From NCBI RefSeq assembly GCF_003641205.1, contig NZ_CP032762.1:3100001-3164000 (forward strand): a DNA stretch of 64,000 nucleotides, written 5' to 3'. A program made the translations under genes and the position numbers. Below, one piece after another: positions 8,463-17,431 of this stretch (position 1 is its first letter; each line of letters opens with the position of its first letter). The notes beneath the pieces were generated by a model. It had not been told where the DNA came from, searched no databases, and saw only the letters and a list, made by a program, of their open reading frames with translations. This stretch comes from Rhodococcus sp. P1Y (GTDB lineage Bacteria; Actinomycetota; Actinomycetes; Mycobacteriales; Mycobacteriaceae).

Positions 8463-9326
8463 CTGACCGCGATTCTGCTGGCGCTCGTCGCCGCAGTGGG
8501 CTACGGCGTCAGCGATTTCGTCGGTGGAGTGGCGTCCCGGCGGGTGGCCGCGCTGAGGGTCGTCATCGTGTCTTACCCCTTCTCGCTGGTGATCGTGTTG
8601 CTCATCGCGCCATTCGTGGGCGGAACGATCTCGTTGACGCCGATCTTGTGGGGACTGGCCTCGGGGGTCGCGGGCGGCCTTGCAGTCTGGTGGTTCTACC
8701 TCGCCCTCGCGTCGGGTCCGATGGCCGTCGTCTCGCCGTTGACAGCAGTGCTCGTGGCGGGAATTCCAGTCCTGGCGGGGTTCGCGCTCGGCGAGCGTCC
8801 GGGTGCGCTCGCGTTCGTGGGAATCGGCCTCGCCTTGGTAGCGGTCGTTCTGGTCAGCAAGGAATCGCCGGACGAGACGACGGGTGAAGTCTCGGGTGGG
8901 CGAGAGATGAAATTCACCAGGACGGTCGCGTGGCTGACCGTGGGATCCGGGGTGACCTTCGCGGTCGCGTTCATTTGCCTGCATCGGATCGGCGACGGAT
9001 CGGGCCTGTGGCCGCTGGCGGCGTCTCGCGCGTCCGCGACCGCAGTGGTGTGGTGTGTCGCCCTCGCGTCCGGCCACTTCTCGCCGCCGCACGGAAGTGT
9101 GCTCAAACTGGCAGCCTTCGTCGGAGTTCTCGACGTTGTGGCCAACGCTGCGTTGCTGTACGCCTACCAGGGTGGACTGCTCTCGCTCGTGAGTGTCATT
9201 GCGTCGCTGTACCCGGCCGCGACGGTCCTGCTCGCGATGGTGATGTTGGGTGAGCGAGTGGGGCGTCTGCAACAGGCCGGCATGGTGCTGGCGCTCGGTG
9301 CGGTGGGTTTGATCGCACTCGGTTGA
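8463..9326 (+). CDS. EamA/DMT-type transporter, probable CTG start
   Basis: A ten-helix drug/metabolite transporter with two EamA repeats (approximately residues 5-140 and 155-285). If it began at the first GTG (8496) it would lose half of helix 1. In frame upstream, CTG at 8463 begins LTAILLALVAAVGYGVSDFV, restores the helix, and lies 6 bases after a GGAG (in GAGGAG, 8451-8456). I therefore prefer the rare CTG start, giving 287 residues. Substrate unknown. It begins 10 bases after the smpB stop and so is probably co-transcribed with smpB. Confidence 0.8.
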   Translation: MTAILLALVAAVGYGVSDFVGGVASRRVAALRVVIVSYPFSLVIVLLIAPFVGGTISLTPILWGLASGVAGGLAVWWFYLALASGPMAVVSPLTAVLVAGIPVLAGFALGERPGALAFVGIGLALVAVVLVSKESPDETTGEVSGGREMKFTRTVAWLTVGSGVTFAVAFICLHRIGDGSGLWPLAASRASATAVVWCVALASGHFSPPHGSVLKLAAFVGVLDVVANAALLYAYQGGLLSLVSVIASLYPAATVLLAMVMLGERVGRLQQAGMVLALGAVGLIALG

Positions 9327-9366
9327 CGAGCGGGTTGAACAGGGCGAACGGGGGTATCAATACCCG

Positions 9367-10734
9367 ATGACCGCCAACAGCAATGCACACTCCCGCCGAG
9401 CCCTCGTCACCGGAGCGACGGGATACCTCGGCGGCCGTCTTGCCCCAAGGCTGCTCGACGCCGGTTTCACCGTCCGGGTTCTCGCCCGCAATCCCGACAA
9501 GTTGCAAGGAGTTCCGTGGGCGGACGACGTCGAGATCGCCCGTGGGGATCTGGGTGACCGGGACTCCCTGAAGGAAGCCTTCGCGGACGTCGACGTCGTC
9601 TACTACCTGGTGCACTCGATGGGGTCTGGTGGCCACGACGACTTCAAGAAGACCGAACGCGAAAGCGCCGAGAACGTCGCTGCAGTGGCGTCCGAGGTCG
9701 GAGTGTCTCGCATCGTGTATCTGGGTGGGTTGCATCCGGAGTCCGGTGAGCTCTCGGAGCATCTCGAATCGCGGGCCGAGGTCGGACGCATTCTGATCGA
9801 ATCGGACGTGCCGACCCTGGTGCTCCAGGCCGGGGTCGTCATCGGCGCCGGTTCTGCATCGTTCGAAATGATTCGACACTTGACGAACCGTCTGCCGGTG
9901 ATGACGACACCGCGATGGGTGCACAACAAGATTCAGCCGATCGCGGTGCGCGACATCTTGCACTACCTGATCGAATCTGCGACAGCGGAGCTACCGGAAA
10001 GTCGCACATACGATGTCGGTGGCCCGGACGTCATGGAATACGGCGAGATGATGAACATCTACGCGGACGTGGCAGGTCTTCGCAAACGACAGATGGTGGT
10101 CCTTCCGGTTCTCACTCCGCGTCTTGCCGGTCACTGGATCGGATTGGTGACGCCGATTCCCCGCGGTCTGGCAATGCCGCTGATCGAATCGCTGCAGTAC
10201 GACGCCATCGCGCACGAGACCGACATCGACGCGATCGTCGCGCAGCCGGAAGGGGGCCTGACGCCGTACCGGGACTCCGTCAGGTTGGCCTTACGCACGA
10301 TCGACGACGGCGAGCCCGAGTCGACCTGGTCCGGCACGGTGTCCGCGCCGTCCGATCCGTTGCCGTCCGATCCGGACTGGGCGGGTGAGACGGTGTTCAC
10401 CGACGTCCGCAGCGTCTATCTCGGCAGTGGACCGGACGAAATCCGCCGCCGTCTGCGTGACGCGGTGAAGACCGGCGGTTCGAAGAACTGGCGAATAGAC
10501 GACGACGGTGAGTCCGGCGACGTCAGACTCCGATCCACGGTAGCGGTGCCCGGCAATGCGTGGGTGCAGTACACGGTCGGATCTGCAGGCGGCGGAACGA
10601 AGCTCGAGCAACGCGTCGACTTCTTTCCGCGTGGACTCGCCGGACGTGCTTTCTGGTACGCATCCTTGCCTGCTCGTAAGGTGATCGCCGGACGTCAACT
10701 CCGAGCGGTTGTGGCGCAAGTCGACCGCGCGTAG
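9367..10734 (+). CDS. NAD(P)-binding oxidoreductase with DUF2867 C-terminal domain
   Basis: 455 residues. An atypical short-chain dehydrogenase/NmrA-like Rossmann domain comes first, with TGATGYLGG (15-23) and VYYLVHSMG. A second domain from about residue 330 resembles DUF2867 (START-like fold; WVQYTVGSAGGGTKLEQRVDF ... FFPRGLAGRAFWY). The family is common in actinobacteria and often annotated as a nucleoside-diphosphate-sugar epimerase-like protein; the substrate is unknown. It lies between smpB and ssrA on the same strand. Confidence 0.75.
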   Translation: MTANSNAHSRRALVTGATGYLGGRLAPRLLDAGFTVRVLARNPDKLQGVPWADDVEIARGDLGDRDSLKEAFADVDVVYYLVHSMGSGGHDDFKKTERESAENVAAVASEVGVSRIVYLGGLHPESGELSEHLESRAEVGRILIESDVPTLVLQAGVVIGAGSASFEMIRHLTNRLPVMTTPRWVHNKIQPIAVRDILHYLIESATAELPESRTYDVGGPDVMEYGEMMNIYADVAGLRKRQMVVLPVLTPRLAGHWIGLVTPIPRGLAMPLIESLQYDAIAHETDIDAIVAQPEGGLTPYRDSVRLALRTIDDGEPESTWSGTVSAPSDPLPSDPDWAGETVFTDVRSVYLGSGPDEIRRRLRDAVKTGGSKNWRIDDDGESGDVRLRSTVAVPGNAWVQYTVGSAGGGTKLEQRVDFFPRGLAGRAFWYASLPARKVIAGRQLRAVVAQVDRA

Positions 10735-10800
10735 AACGCGTCCGCTATCGGCATGATTCTCTTCCCTGAATATCGGGATGATTCTCCCCGAGGGACGCGT

Positions 10801-10806
10801 TACACT
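10801..10806 (+). promoter_or_regulatory. putative -10 box of ssrA
   Basis: TACACT stands about 30 bases before the mature tmRNA 5' end, consistent with a short 5' precursor removed by RNase P. No clear -35 is visible. Confidence 0.4.
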
Positions 10807-10837
10807 GACAAGCCCGGACAACGTGTCCGGGACATAC

Positions 10838-11207
10838 GGGGCTGAACGGTTTCGACTTTGTATGTTGAGTCAGGGGAAGCGTGTCGGTGCAGGCGAGAGA
10901 CCACCGTAAGCGTCATCGCAAACATATAAGCGCCGATTCCAATCAGCGCGACTACGCACTCGCTGCCTAAGTAGCGACTGCGTGTCTGTCAGTCCGATCT
11001 TGCCCTCGGGTCGGGTACTGGCATCAGCTAGAGGGCTTACCGATTCACTCGGCCACGGAGTGATGAGGAACATCAAACAGTGGCTGGGATCGTCATCCTG
11101 GCTTGTTTGCGAGATCAGGAGATCCAAGTAGAGGCATAGCAGACTGCACACGGAGAAGCCCTGGCAATGCAGCAGAGGACCCGGGTTCGATTCCCGGCAG
11201 CTCCACC
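10838..11207 (+). ncRNA. ssrA: transfer-messenger RNA (tmRNA)
   Basis: The 5' end GGGGCTG pairs with the 3' CAGCTCC of the tRNA-like domain (one G-U), which also has the T-loop GGTTCGATTCC. The resume codon and tag read ADSNQRDYALAA followed by TAA (10932-10970), a typical actinobacterial tag ending in ALAA. The tRNA-like 3' end is A-CC-G in the genome, so the terminal A of CCA must be added after processing. The RNA rescues stalled ribosomes with SmpB and marks the peptide for proteolysis. Confidence 0.97.
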
Positions 11208-11210
11208 GCG

Positions 11211-11255
11211 AAGACCGGGTCGGCGAGTACACGCTCGCCGGCCCGGTCTTTCTTT
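11211..11255 (+). terminator. rho-independent terminator of ssrA
   Basis: A long GC-rich hairpin (AAGACCGGG ... CCCGGTCTT, with an inner CGGCGAG/CTCGCCG stem) is followed by TCTTT just after the tmRNA. Confidence 0.9.
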
Positions 11256-11341
11256 GCGCCGGGCATCTCTGTAATTCACGTCACAGTCGAGCGGCTTGGC
11301 ACGAACCCAACCCGAGCCAACGGTGGTAACGAATAGTGGTT

Positions 11342-12010
11342 ATGAACGACAGTGCCCCACCGAAGTTGTGGCTTGGATCCAAGGTCGAAGGGCCCGTACG
11401 AGGTGTGGTCCTTGTACTCCACGGCGGCAAAGTGAACAGTTTCGCTCGCAGCAGGCCGTGGCATCTCTCGGCGGTACGCATGTGGCAGTTCACCTGGTCA
11501 CTGCGCCGCGCAGGCCGTTCGCGGGGGATCGTCGTAGGCCAGCTTCAGTATCGGTTTCGAGGGTGGAACGGCGTCGAGCGGAGCCCTGTCCGTGACGCGC
11601 GGTGGGCCTTGATTCGACTTCACCGCGAGTATCCCGGCGTTCATGTCGTCGTCGTCGGCCATTCCATGGGTGGTCGGACTGCGTCTGCAGTTGCAGACGA
11701 TCCTTTGGTCAGCGGGGTCGTTGCGCTTGCGCCGTGGTGGCCGGACGGAGGCGAGTTGAATTCGGTGAGGCCGGACCAGATCGTGCGCGTGGCACACGGC
11801 GCCTCCGATACCTGGACCGACTCGGAGAAGTCTCGTGCCGAGGTCGATCGTGCCGCCGCACGTGGCCTGGATGCACTTTTCTTCACCATGCGCGGCGGTC
11901 ATTTCATGATTCGGCGCCCCCGGTCGTGGATACGGCAGACAACGAATTTCGTCCTCGAGGCGGCAGACCGAATCCCTTCCGACGCAATCGAGTGTCTTCG
12001 TGACGCATAG
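11342..12010 (+). CDS. alpha/beta hydrolase, first gene of lipid-modification cluster
   Basis: 222 residues. The nucleophile elbow GHSMGG (about 106-111) and an N-terminal LVLHGGK oxyanion segment are present; the C-terminal GGHFMIRRP supplies the likely catalytic His. Probably an esterase or thioesterase acting on lipids. ATG 11342 is preferred to GTG 11336. Its 3' end overlaps the next gene by 11 bases, so it is coupled to the FAD oxidoreductase and likely belongs to the same fatty-acid modification pathway. No signal peptide is evident. Confidence 0.8.
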   Translation: MNDSAPPKLWLGSKVEGPVRGVVLVLHGGKVNSFARSRPWHLSAVRMWQFTWSLRRAGRSRGIVVGQLQYRFRGWNGVERSPVRDARWALIRLHREYPGVHVVVVGHSMGGRTASAVADDPLVSGVVALAPWWPDGGELNSVRPDQIVRVAHGASDTWTDSEKSRAEVDRAAARGLDALFFTMRGGHFMIRRPRSWIRQTTNFVLEAADRIPSDAIECLRDA

Positions 12011-13253
12011 ATCGGTCGCAGTGGTCGGAAGCGGTGTGGCCGGCTTGACGGCTGCATACGTACTCTCGAAGAGTCACCACGTCACACTCTTCGAGGCGGA
12101 CTCCAGGCTCGGTGGCCACGCAGACACCCATGAGGTGCATGGCACCTCTGTCGACACTGGATTCATCGTGCACAACGACCGCACGTATCCGACACTGCTC
12201 CGCTTGTTCGCCGAATTGAACGTTCCGACGCAGGAGTCGGACATGAGCATGTCGATTCGGTGCGACGGGTGTGGACTGGAGTATTCCGGCGGACAGGGGA
12301 TCGGCGGAATCGTTCCGTCTCTCCGGACGCTGGCGCGGCCGAAGTATTTGGCGATGTTGTTCGAGGTCAAGCGCTTTCACCGCGAGGCGACGGTGCTGCT
12401 GCAGACCTCGGCACCGAGCGAAGACGAGACTCTTGCCGAATTCCTCGGCAGGAACAAGTTTTCCGACTACTTCTCCTCTCATTTCATGGCGCCGGTCGTG
12501 TCGGCTGTGTGGTCGTGCGATCCCGGAACCGCGCTGAACTATCCGGCACGCTACCTCTTCTCGTTCCTCGATCATCACGGAATGCTCAGTGTCACAGGCT
12601 CTCCCGTGTGGCGAACAGTGACGGGGGGCTCAGTGGAATACGTTCGACGCGTGGCTGCGAAGATCGACGAAATCCGCACCGACACACCCGTGCGGGCGGT
12701 ATACCGACGCGAAGGCGGTGTCGACATACGCGACGGCTCGGACCGAGTCCGATCGTTCGACGCCGCGGTGATCGCCGTACATCCCCAGCAGGCATTGAAG
12801 ATGTTGGCCGAACCTACTGCGGACGAGCATCGGGTGCTCGGCGCGATGCCGTATTCGACCAATCACACACAACTGCACACCGACGAGTCGGTACTGCCCG
12901 CGACGCAGAGGGCGCGGGCGTCGTGGAACTACCGCATTCCTCAGTGTGGGGCAGAACCGGAGAATGTCCTCGTCACCTACGACATGACCCGATTGCAGCG
13001 TCTTGGAGGCCGGACGCGTTTTCTGGTCACACTCGGCGGTGCTCATGTGGTGGACTCCTCGACCGTGCTGGACGAGATGACCTACGAGCATCCGCAATAC
13101 ACTCCCGATTCGCTGACTGCGCAACGTCGTTTACCAGAATTGAATAGCGACACTCTCGCGTTTGCGGGTGCTTACCATGGGTGGGGTTTCCACGAGGACG
13201 GTGCCAAGTCGGGGTTGGTCGCCGCAGAACGTGTCGGCGGGCAGTGGGCGTGA
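12000..13253 (+). CDS. FAD/NAD(P)-binding amine-oxidase-like oxidoreductase
   Basis: 417 residues with an N-terminal dinucleotide fold (VVGSGVAGLTAAYVLS, 8-23) and the flavin-containing amine oxidase signature FEADSRLGGHADTHEV. It resembles the Rv0449c-type oxidoreductase that sits beside DUF1365 and a cyclopropane-synthase-like methyltransferase in many bacteria. Such enzymes are thought to act on a methylene or unsaturated fatty acyl chain of phospholipid. Start is GTG 12000 and the stop overlaps the next GTG (GTGA). Substrate is inferred from context only. Confidence 0.85.
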   Translation: MTHRSVAVVGSGVAGLTAAYVLSKSHHVTLFEADSRLGGHADTHEVHGTSVDTGFIVHNDRTYPTLLRLFAELNVPTQESDMSMSIRCDGCGLEYSGGQGIGGIVPSLRTLARPKYLAMLFEVKRFHREATVLLQTSAPSEDETLAEFLGRNKFSDYFSSHFMAPVVSAVWSCDPGTALNYPARYLFSFLDHHGMLSVTGSPVWRTVTGGSVEYVRRVAAKIDEIRTDTPVRAVYRREGGVDIRDGSDRVRSFDAAVIAVHPQQALKMLAEPTADEHRVLGAMPYSTNHTQLHTDESVLPATQRARASWNYRIPQCGAEPENVLVTYDMTRLQRLGGRTRFLVTLGGAHVVDSSTVLDEMTYEHPQYTPDSLTAQRRLPELNSDTLAFAGAYHGWGFHEDGAKSGLVAAERVGGQWA

Positions 13254-13978
13254 CCGGCGCCATCTACTCGACCACCATCGAGCATGTTCGAGCAGCTCCC
13301 ATCCGAAATCGCTTCCGATACAAGAGTTACAACTGGTTTGTCGACCTCGACGACCTACCCAGTTATTCGCCGTGGATTCGCCCCCTCGCGAGTTTCGATG
13401 CTCGCGATCATATCGGTGATCCAGCTCGATCGATTCGCCAAAACATCGATACGTTCCTCGGTGAACACGACATCGATCTGAACGGTGGACGGGTCACAAT
13501 GCTCGCCAACGCGCGAGTCTTCGGCCATACCTTCAATCCGTTGAGCGTCTTCTGGTGTCACGACGAGAGCGGTCGGCTCGTCTGTGTGGTCGCCGAGGTG
13601 CACAACACCTACGGCGAGCGGTACGCGTACCTACTCGATGCCGACGACCGTGGAGTAGCGCGAACACCCAAGCAGTTCTATGTCTCGCCGTTCAACGACG
13701 TGGACGGCGAGTACGCGATGCGTCTGCCCGAACCCACGGACAGACTCAGGCTCTCGATCGTTCTCGAACGAGATGGTTCGCCGCCGTTCGTCGCGACGGT
13801 CGTAGGTGCCCGTAGGCAGGCGACCGCCGGTGCGGTGATCAGATCCGCCGTGGCCGTTCCGTTTGCGCCACTGCGTGTGGTCGTACAAATTCGCTGGCAA
13901 GGAATTCGGTTGTGGGCGCGGGGTCTGCCCATCAAGCCGCGGCCGAAGGTACCCGTTGTAGGAAAGGCAGCACGATGA
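13250..13978 (+). CDS. DUF1365 family protein
   Basis: 242 residues from GTG 13250, which overlaps the previous stop. Family blocks are visible: IYSTTIEHVRAAPIRNRFRY at the N-terminus, the central FGHTFNPLSVFWCHD with conserved NPLS, and KQFYVSPFNDVDGEY. DUF1365 proteins are nearly always linked to FAD oxidoreductases and CFA-type methyltransferases and are implicated in fatty-acid modification under oxidative stress; the biochemical role is unproven. The stop overlaps the next ATG (ATGA). Confidence 0.9.
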   Translation: MTGAIYSTTIEHVRAAPIRNRFRYKSYNWFVDLDDLPSYSPWIRPLASFDARDHIGDPARSIRQNIDTFLGEHDIDLNGGRVTMLANARVFGHTFNPLSVFWCHDESGRLVCVVAEVHNTYGERYAYLLDADDRGVARTPKQFYVSPFNDVDGEYAMRLPEPTDRLRLSIVLERDGSPPFVATVVGARRQATAGAVIRSAVAVPFAPLRVVVQIRWQGIRLWARGLPIKPRPKVPVVGKAAR

Positions 13979-15246
13979 CAACCGTTGTTCGATCTACGTC
14001 CGATGTGGACACTCGCAACTGGCCGGGAATTGCGTACGTGCCTGCCGGCACCAAGACGAGGATCGCAGCCCCCGTGGCCGACTTCCTGTTCCGGCGTGCG
14101 GTGGGAATGCTTCCGGTTCGCGCGCGATTCGACGACGGAACCGAAATCGGCGGCGGAGGAACCGGTTCGCCGGTGATGGTGATCAAGCGTCCCGCGGATT
14201 TCGCAGAACGCGTAGGCCAGAGCGGGCTCATCGGATTCGGCGAAGCGTATATGGCCGGAGACTGGGACGCCGCGGATCTCACAGCGGTGCTGGAAATATT
14301 CGCAACGCGAATGGCAACCCTGATCCCGCAGTCGCTTCAGCGTCTGCGTGGCCTGTACGTCTCCAAACCTCCGCGGGCGGAGAGAAACACGACCAAGAAC
14401 ACCCGATCCAATATCTCCAGACACTACGATCTGTCGAACGAGTTGTTCGAGCTGTTTCTCGACGAGACGATGACCTACTCGAGTGCGTTGTTCTCGGAGA
14501 CCGGCCGCGTCGACGACGGCGAACCGCTGGCGGACGCGCAGCGCCGCAAGATCGACCGGCTTCTCGATCGCGCGGGAGTACGTGAAGGAAGTCGTGTTCT
14601 CGAGATCGGAACGGGCTGGGGGGAACTGGCGATCAGAGCTGCTGCGCGAGGTGCAACTGTTCGCTCGGTGACGTTGTCCACCGAGCAGCAGGATCTGGCA
14701 GCACAACGCATTGCAGCGGCGGGATATTCGGAGCGTGCCCAGGTTGACCTCCTGGACTACCGACTCGTCGACGGTGAATACGACGCCGTCGTGTCGGTCG
14801 AGATGATCGAAGCCGTGGGACACCAGTACTGGGGCACCTACTTCCAGACGATCGACAAGGTCTTGGCCCCGGGTGGACGGGTAGCCATACAGGCCATCAC
14901 GATGCCGCACGACCGAATGCTCGCCACGCGAAACACCTACACGTGGGTGCACAAGTACATCTTTCCCGGGGGATTTCTGCCGTCGGTGCGTGCCATCGAG
15001 GAGGTCACCGAGACTCAGACGAACCTACGAGTTCGTGAGCGATTGTCGATGGGCGACCATTATGCGCGCACGCTGCGCCGCTGGGACGAGAAGTTTCGGG
15101 CGCACTCCGCCGCGACCGCCGAACTGGGGTTCGACGATGTCTTCGCCAGGATGTGGCACTTCTACCTCTGCTATTCCGAGGCCGGGTTCCGGTCCGGCTA
15201 CCTCGATGTTCAGCAGATCGTGCTCGACCGAAGGGGCGACAAGTGA
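13975..15246 (+). CDS. cyclopropane-fatty-acid-synthase family methyltransferase (first copy)
   Basis: 423 residues, SAM-dependent. A 130-residue N-terminal domain precedes the methyltransferase core with NISRHYDLSNELFELFLDET (147-166) and SAM-binding VLEIGTGWGELAI (208-220). EMIEAVGHQYWGTYF carries the conserved acidic residues of the CFA synthase active site. It resembles UfaA1 (Rv0447c), which has been reported to make 10-methyl (tuberculostearic) acids from oleoyl phospholipid. It is coupled to DUF1365 upstream and a second copy downstream. Confidence 0.9.
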   Translation: MTTVVRSTSDVDTRNWPGIAYVPAGTKTRIAAPVADFLFRRAVGMLPVRARFDDGTEIGGGGTGSPVMVIKRPADFAERVGQSGLIGFGEAYMAGDWDAADLTAVLEIFATRMATLIPQSLQRLRGLYVSKPPRAERNTTKNTRSNISRHYDLSNELFELFLDETMTYSSALFSETGRVDDGEPLADAQRRKIDRLLDRAGVREGSRVLEIGTGWGELAIRAAARGATVRSVTLSTEQQDLAAQRIAAAGYSERAQVDLLDYRLVDGEYDAVVSVEMIEAVGHQYWGTYFQTIDKVLAPGGRVAIQAITMPHDRMLATRNTYTWVHKYIFPGGFLPSVRAIEEVTETQTNLRVRERLSMGDHYARTLRRWDEKFRAHSAATAELGFDDVFARMWHFYLCYSEAGFRSGYLDVQQIVLDRRGDK

Positions 15247-16550
15247 CTTCCACCCGAAGCTCCGGGGTAGCCCTCCGAATCGCAGACCTTCTCCAACCGT
15301 ACGTCGGCGGCGTGCTACCGGTGCGACTGCGTGCTTGGGACGGCAGCGTCGCCGGCGACCCGGATGCGCCCGAAGTGCATCTGAACTCGCCGAACGTTCT
15401 TCGTCGTCTGCTGTGGAGCCCCGGTGAACTCGGCGCGGCGCAGGCGTATGTTCTCGGCGAGCTCGACGTCGTCGGCGATGTGGGCGATGCCCTCGACCAC
15501 GTGTGGGGAGAGGTACGTGCCCGGCGGTTGACTGCTGTGCGTCCGAAGCCCACTGCATTGATTGCTTTGGCGAAACTGGCCCGCGAACTCGGTGCCCTCG
15601 GCCGTCCGCTTCCCGCACCGGCCTCGCAGGCCGTGGTCAAGGGTCGGCTGCACTCTCTGATACGGGACAGAGCCGCGATCAGTCACCACTACGACCTCTC
15701 GAACGACTTCTACGAATTGGTGCTCGACTCGCACATGGCCTACTCCTCCGGGTACTGGACCTCGAAATCGCCCGAGTACACACTCGACCATGCGCAACGC
15801 GACAAGCTCGATCTGGTCTGCAAGAAGATCGGTCTCGACCGCAGACCAGGACAGCGTTTTCTCGATGTCGGTTGTGGTTGGGGTTCGTTGAGCCTGCACG
15901 CAGCACAGGAATACGGCGCACAGGTGGTCGGCGTAACCATCTCGCGGGCGCAGAAAGCGTTCATCGACAAGCGAATTGCCGACCGTGGACTACAGGATCG
16001 AGTCGAGATTCGCATCCAGGACTATCGTGAGATACCCGACGGACCGTTCGACGCGGTGGCGTCGATCGAGATGGGTGAGCACGTAGGCGAGAGCAACTAC
16101 CCGACGTACACGGCTGCGTTGTTCTCCAACGTCCGCCCCGGTGGCCGAGTGTTGATTCAGCAGATGTCCCGCAAAGAGGGTGACAATCCCGGCGGCGGCG
16201 CGTTCATCGAACAGTTCATCGCGCCTGACATGTACATGCGCCCAGTGGGGCGCACTGTCGCGATGATCGAGGAAGCTGGTCTCGAAGTGCGGGACGTGCA
16301 CGCCATGCGTGAGCACTACGTTCGCACGGTGGACGTGTGGACCGAGCGTTTCGAAGCACGGTGGGACGAGGTCGTTGCCCTTGTAGGGGAAGAAGTCGCG
16401 AGAGTGTGGCGCCTCTACCTCGTCGGCGGTGGTATGGCATTTCGTGATGGACGAATGGGCGTCGATCAAATCCTGTCGGTACGGCCGGGTTCGAAAGGCC
16501 GGGTCGACTTCGAACCTGTCAGACCGCAATGGGTCGGACCGACGCGATGA
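15243..16550 (+). CDS. cyclopropane-fatty-acid-synthase family methyltransferase (second copy)
   Basis: 435 residues from GTG 15243, overlapping the previous stop. Shares the architecture of the first copy (ISHHYDLSNDFYELVLDSHM at 147-166; SAM motif FLDVGCGWGSL, 206-216), but the two differ widely, so this is not a recent duplication. EMGEHVGESNYPTY replaces the EMIEAVG block of copy one, hinting at a different product (cyclopropane, methylene or branched methyl). Having two copies in the same operon suggests two successive or alternative methylations. Confidence 0.9.
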   Translation: MTSTRSSGVALRIADLLQPYVGGVLPVRLRAWDGSVAGDPDAPEVHLNSPNVLRRLLWSPGELGAAQAYVLGELDVVGDVGDALDHVWGEVRARRLTAVRPKPTALIALAKLARELGALGRPLPAPASQAVVKGRLHSLIRDRAAISHHYDLSNDFYELVLDSHMAYSSGYWTSKSPEYTLDHAQRDKLDLVCKKIGLDRRPGQRFLDVGCGWGSLSLHAAQEYGAQVVGVTISRAQKAFIDKRIADRGLQDRVEIRIQDYREIPDGPFDAVASIEMGEHVGESNYPTYTAALFSNVRPGGRVLIQQMSRKEGDNPGGGAFIEQFIAPDMYMRPVGRTVAMIEEAGLEVRDVHAMREHYVRTVDVWTERFEARWDEVVALVGEEVARVWRLYLVGGGMAFRDGRMGVDQILSVRPGSKGRVDFEPVRPQWVGPTR

Positions 16551-17341
16551 GGTCGTTTCAGTGGTCCGATTTTCTTCTTGTTTCAGGTGGGTCGCTTCTG
16601 GCCACCGCAGTGTTGATGGTCGTCACCGCACTCATCGGCGCCCGGGTCGGTAGGCACAGCGTCGTCGACGTCACGTGGGGTGGAGGTTTCGTCCTCATTG
16701 CACTGGTCTCGGCGACGGTCGGAACCGGCGAAGCGTGGCGGCGAACGTTGATGCTCGCGATCGTCGGGATCTGGGGACTTCGACTGGCGTGGCACGTGTT
16801 CCGGCGATCGCTCGGGAAGGGGGAGGACCCGCGATACGAGGAATTGCTGTCGAAAGCAACCGGAAACACCACGCTCTATGCGTTGCGCAAGATCTACCTG
16901 ACTCAGGCCGTCGCACTGTGGTTCGTGTCGCTACCGATCCAGGTGTCCGCCGTCGCGGGTGACTCGGTCGGCGTCGTGGCGGCAGTGGGCGTCCTGCTGT
17001 GGGTTGTAGGGCTCACGTTCGAGGCGGTGGGGGACGCTCAACTGAATGCCTTCAAAGCGGATACGTCGAACAAGGGCAAGATCATGGATCGCGGGCTGTG
17101 GTCGTGGACCCGCCATCCCAACTACTTCGGTGACGCGTTGGTCTGGTGGGCGATTTTCCTGGTGAGCGCCTCGGCGTGGCCGGGAGTGGCGACCCTTCTC
17201 TCGCCGATCGCGATGACGTACTTCCTCGTGTTCGCCACCGGAGCTCGGTTGCTCGAGCGTTCGATGGCCGAGCGCCCTGGCTATCGCGAGTATCAGCGAC
17301 GAACGAGTTATTTCCTTCCGATGCCACCGACAAACACGTGA
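16547..17341 (+). CDS. DUF1295 (steroid 5-alpha-reductase-like) membrane protein
   Basis: 264 residues, about six membrane helices, overlapping the second methyltransferase by ATGA. The C-terminal block GLWSWTRHPNYFGDALVWWAIF matches the DUF1295/3-oxo-5-alpha-steroid 4-dehydrogenase fold, where the Arg-His-Pro-Asn-Tyr-x-Gly segment binds NADPH. It may reduce a methylene or conjugated double bond in the lipid product. In M. tuberculosis the corresponding gene is followed by sigK/rskA; here phosphoglucomutase follows instead. Confidence 0.85.
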   Translation: MRSFQWSDFLLVSGGSLLATAVLMVVTALIGARVGRHSVVDVTWGGGFVLIALVSATVGTGEAWRRTLMLAIVGIWGLRLAWHVFRRSLGKGEDPRYEELLSKATGNTTLYALRKIYLTQAVALWFVSLPIQVSAVAGDSVGVVAAVGVLLWVVGLTFEAVGDAQLNAFKADTSNKGKIMDRGLWSWTRHPNYFGDALVWWAIFLVSASAWPGVATLLSPIAMTYFLVFATGARLLERSMAERPGYREYQRRTSYFLPMPPTNT

Positions 17342-17431
17342 GCACAGTTCCCTCGGGTCCACTGACGGTGACATGGCGCGCCAACTAGTGTTGTGGACGG
17401 TGTTGGTCGGGCGAGAAGAAGGAGGCGCATC

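Noticed and set aside
13678-14952. 424-codon minus-strand frame opposite the DUF1365 and CFA genes
   Set aside because: Crosses two overlapping genes with clear family motifs on the other strand.
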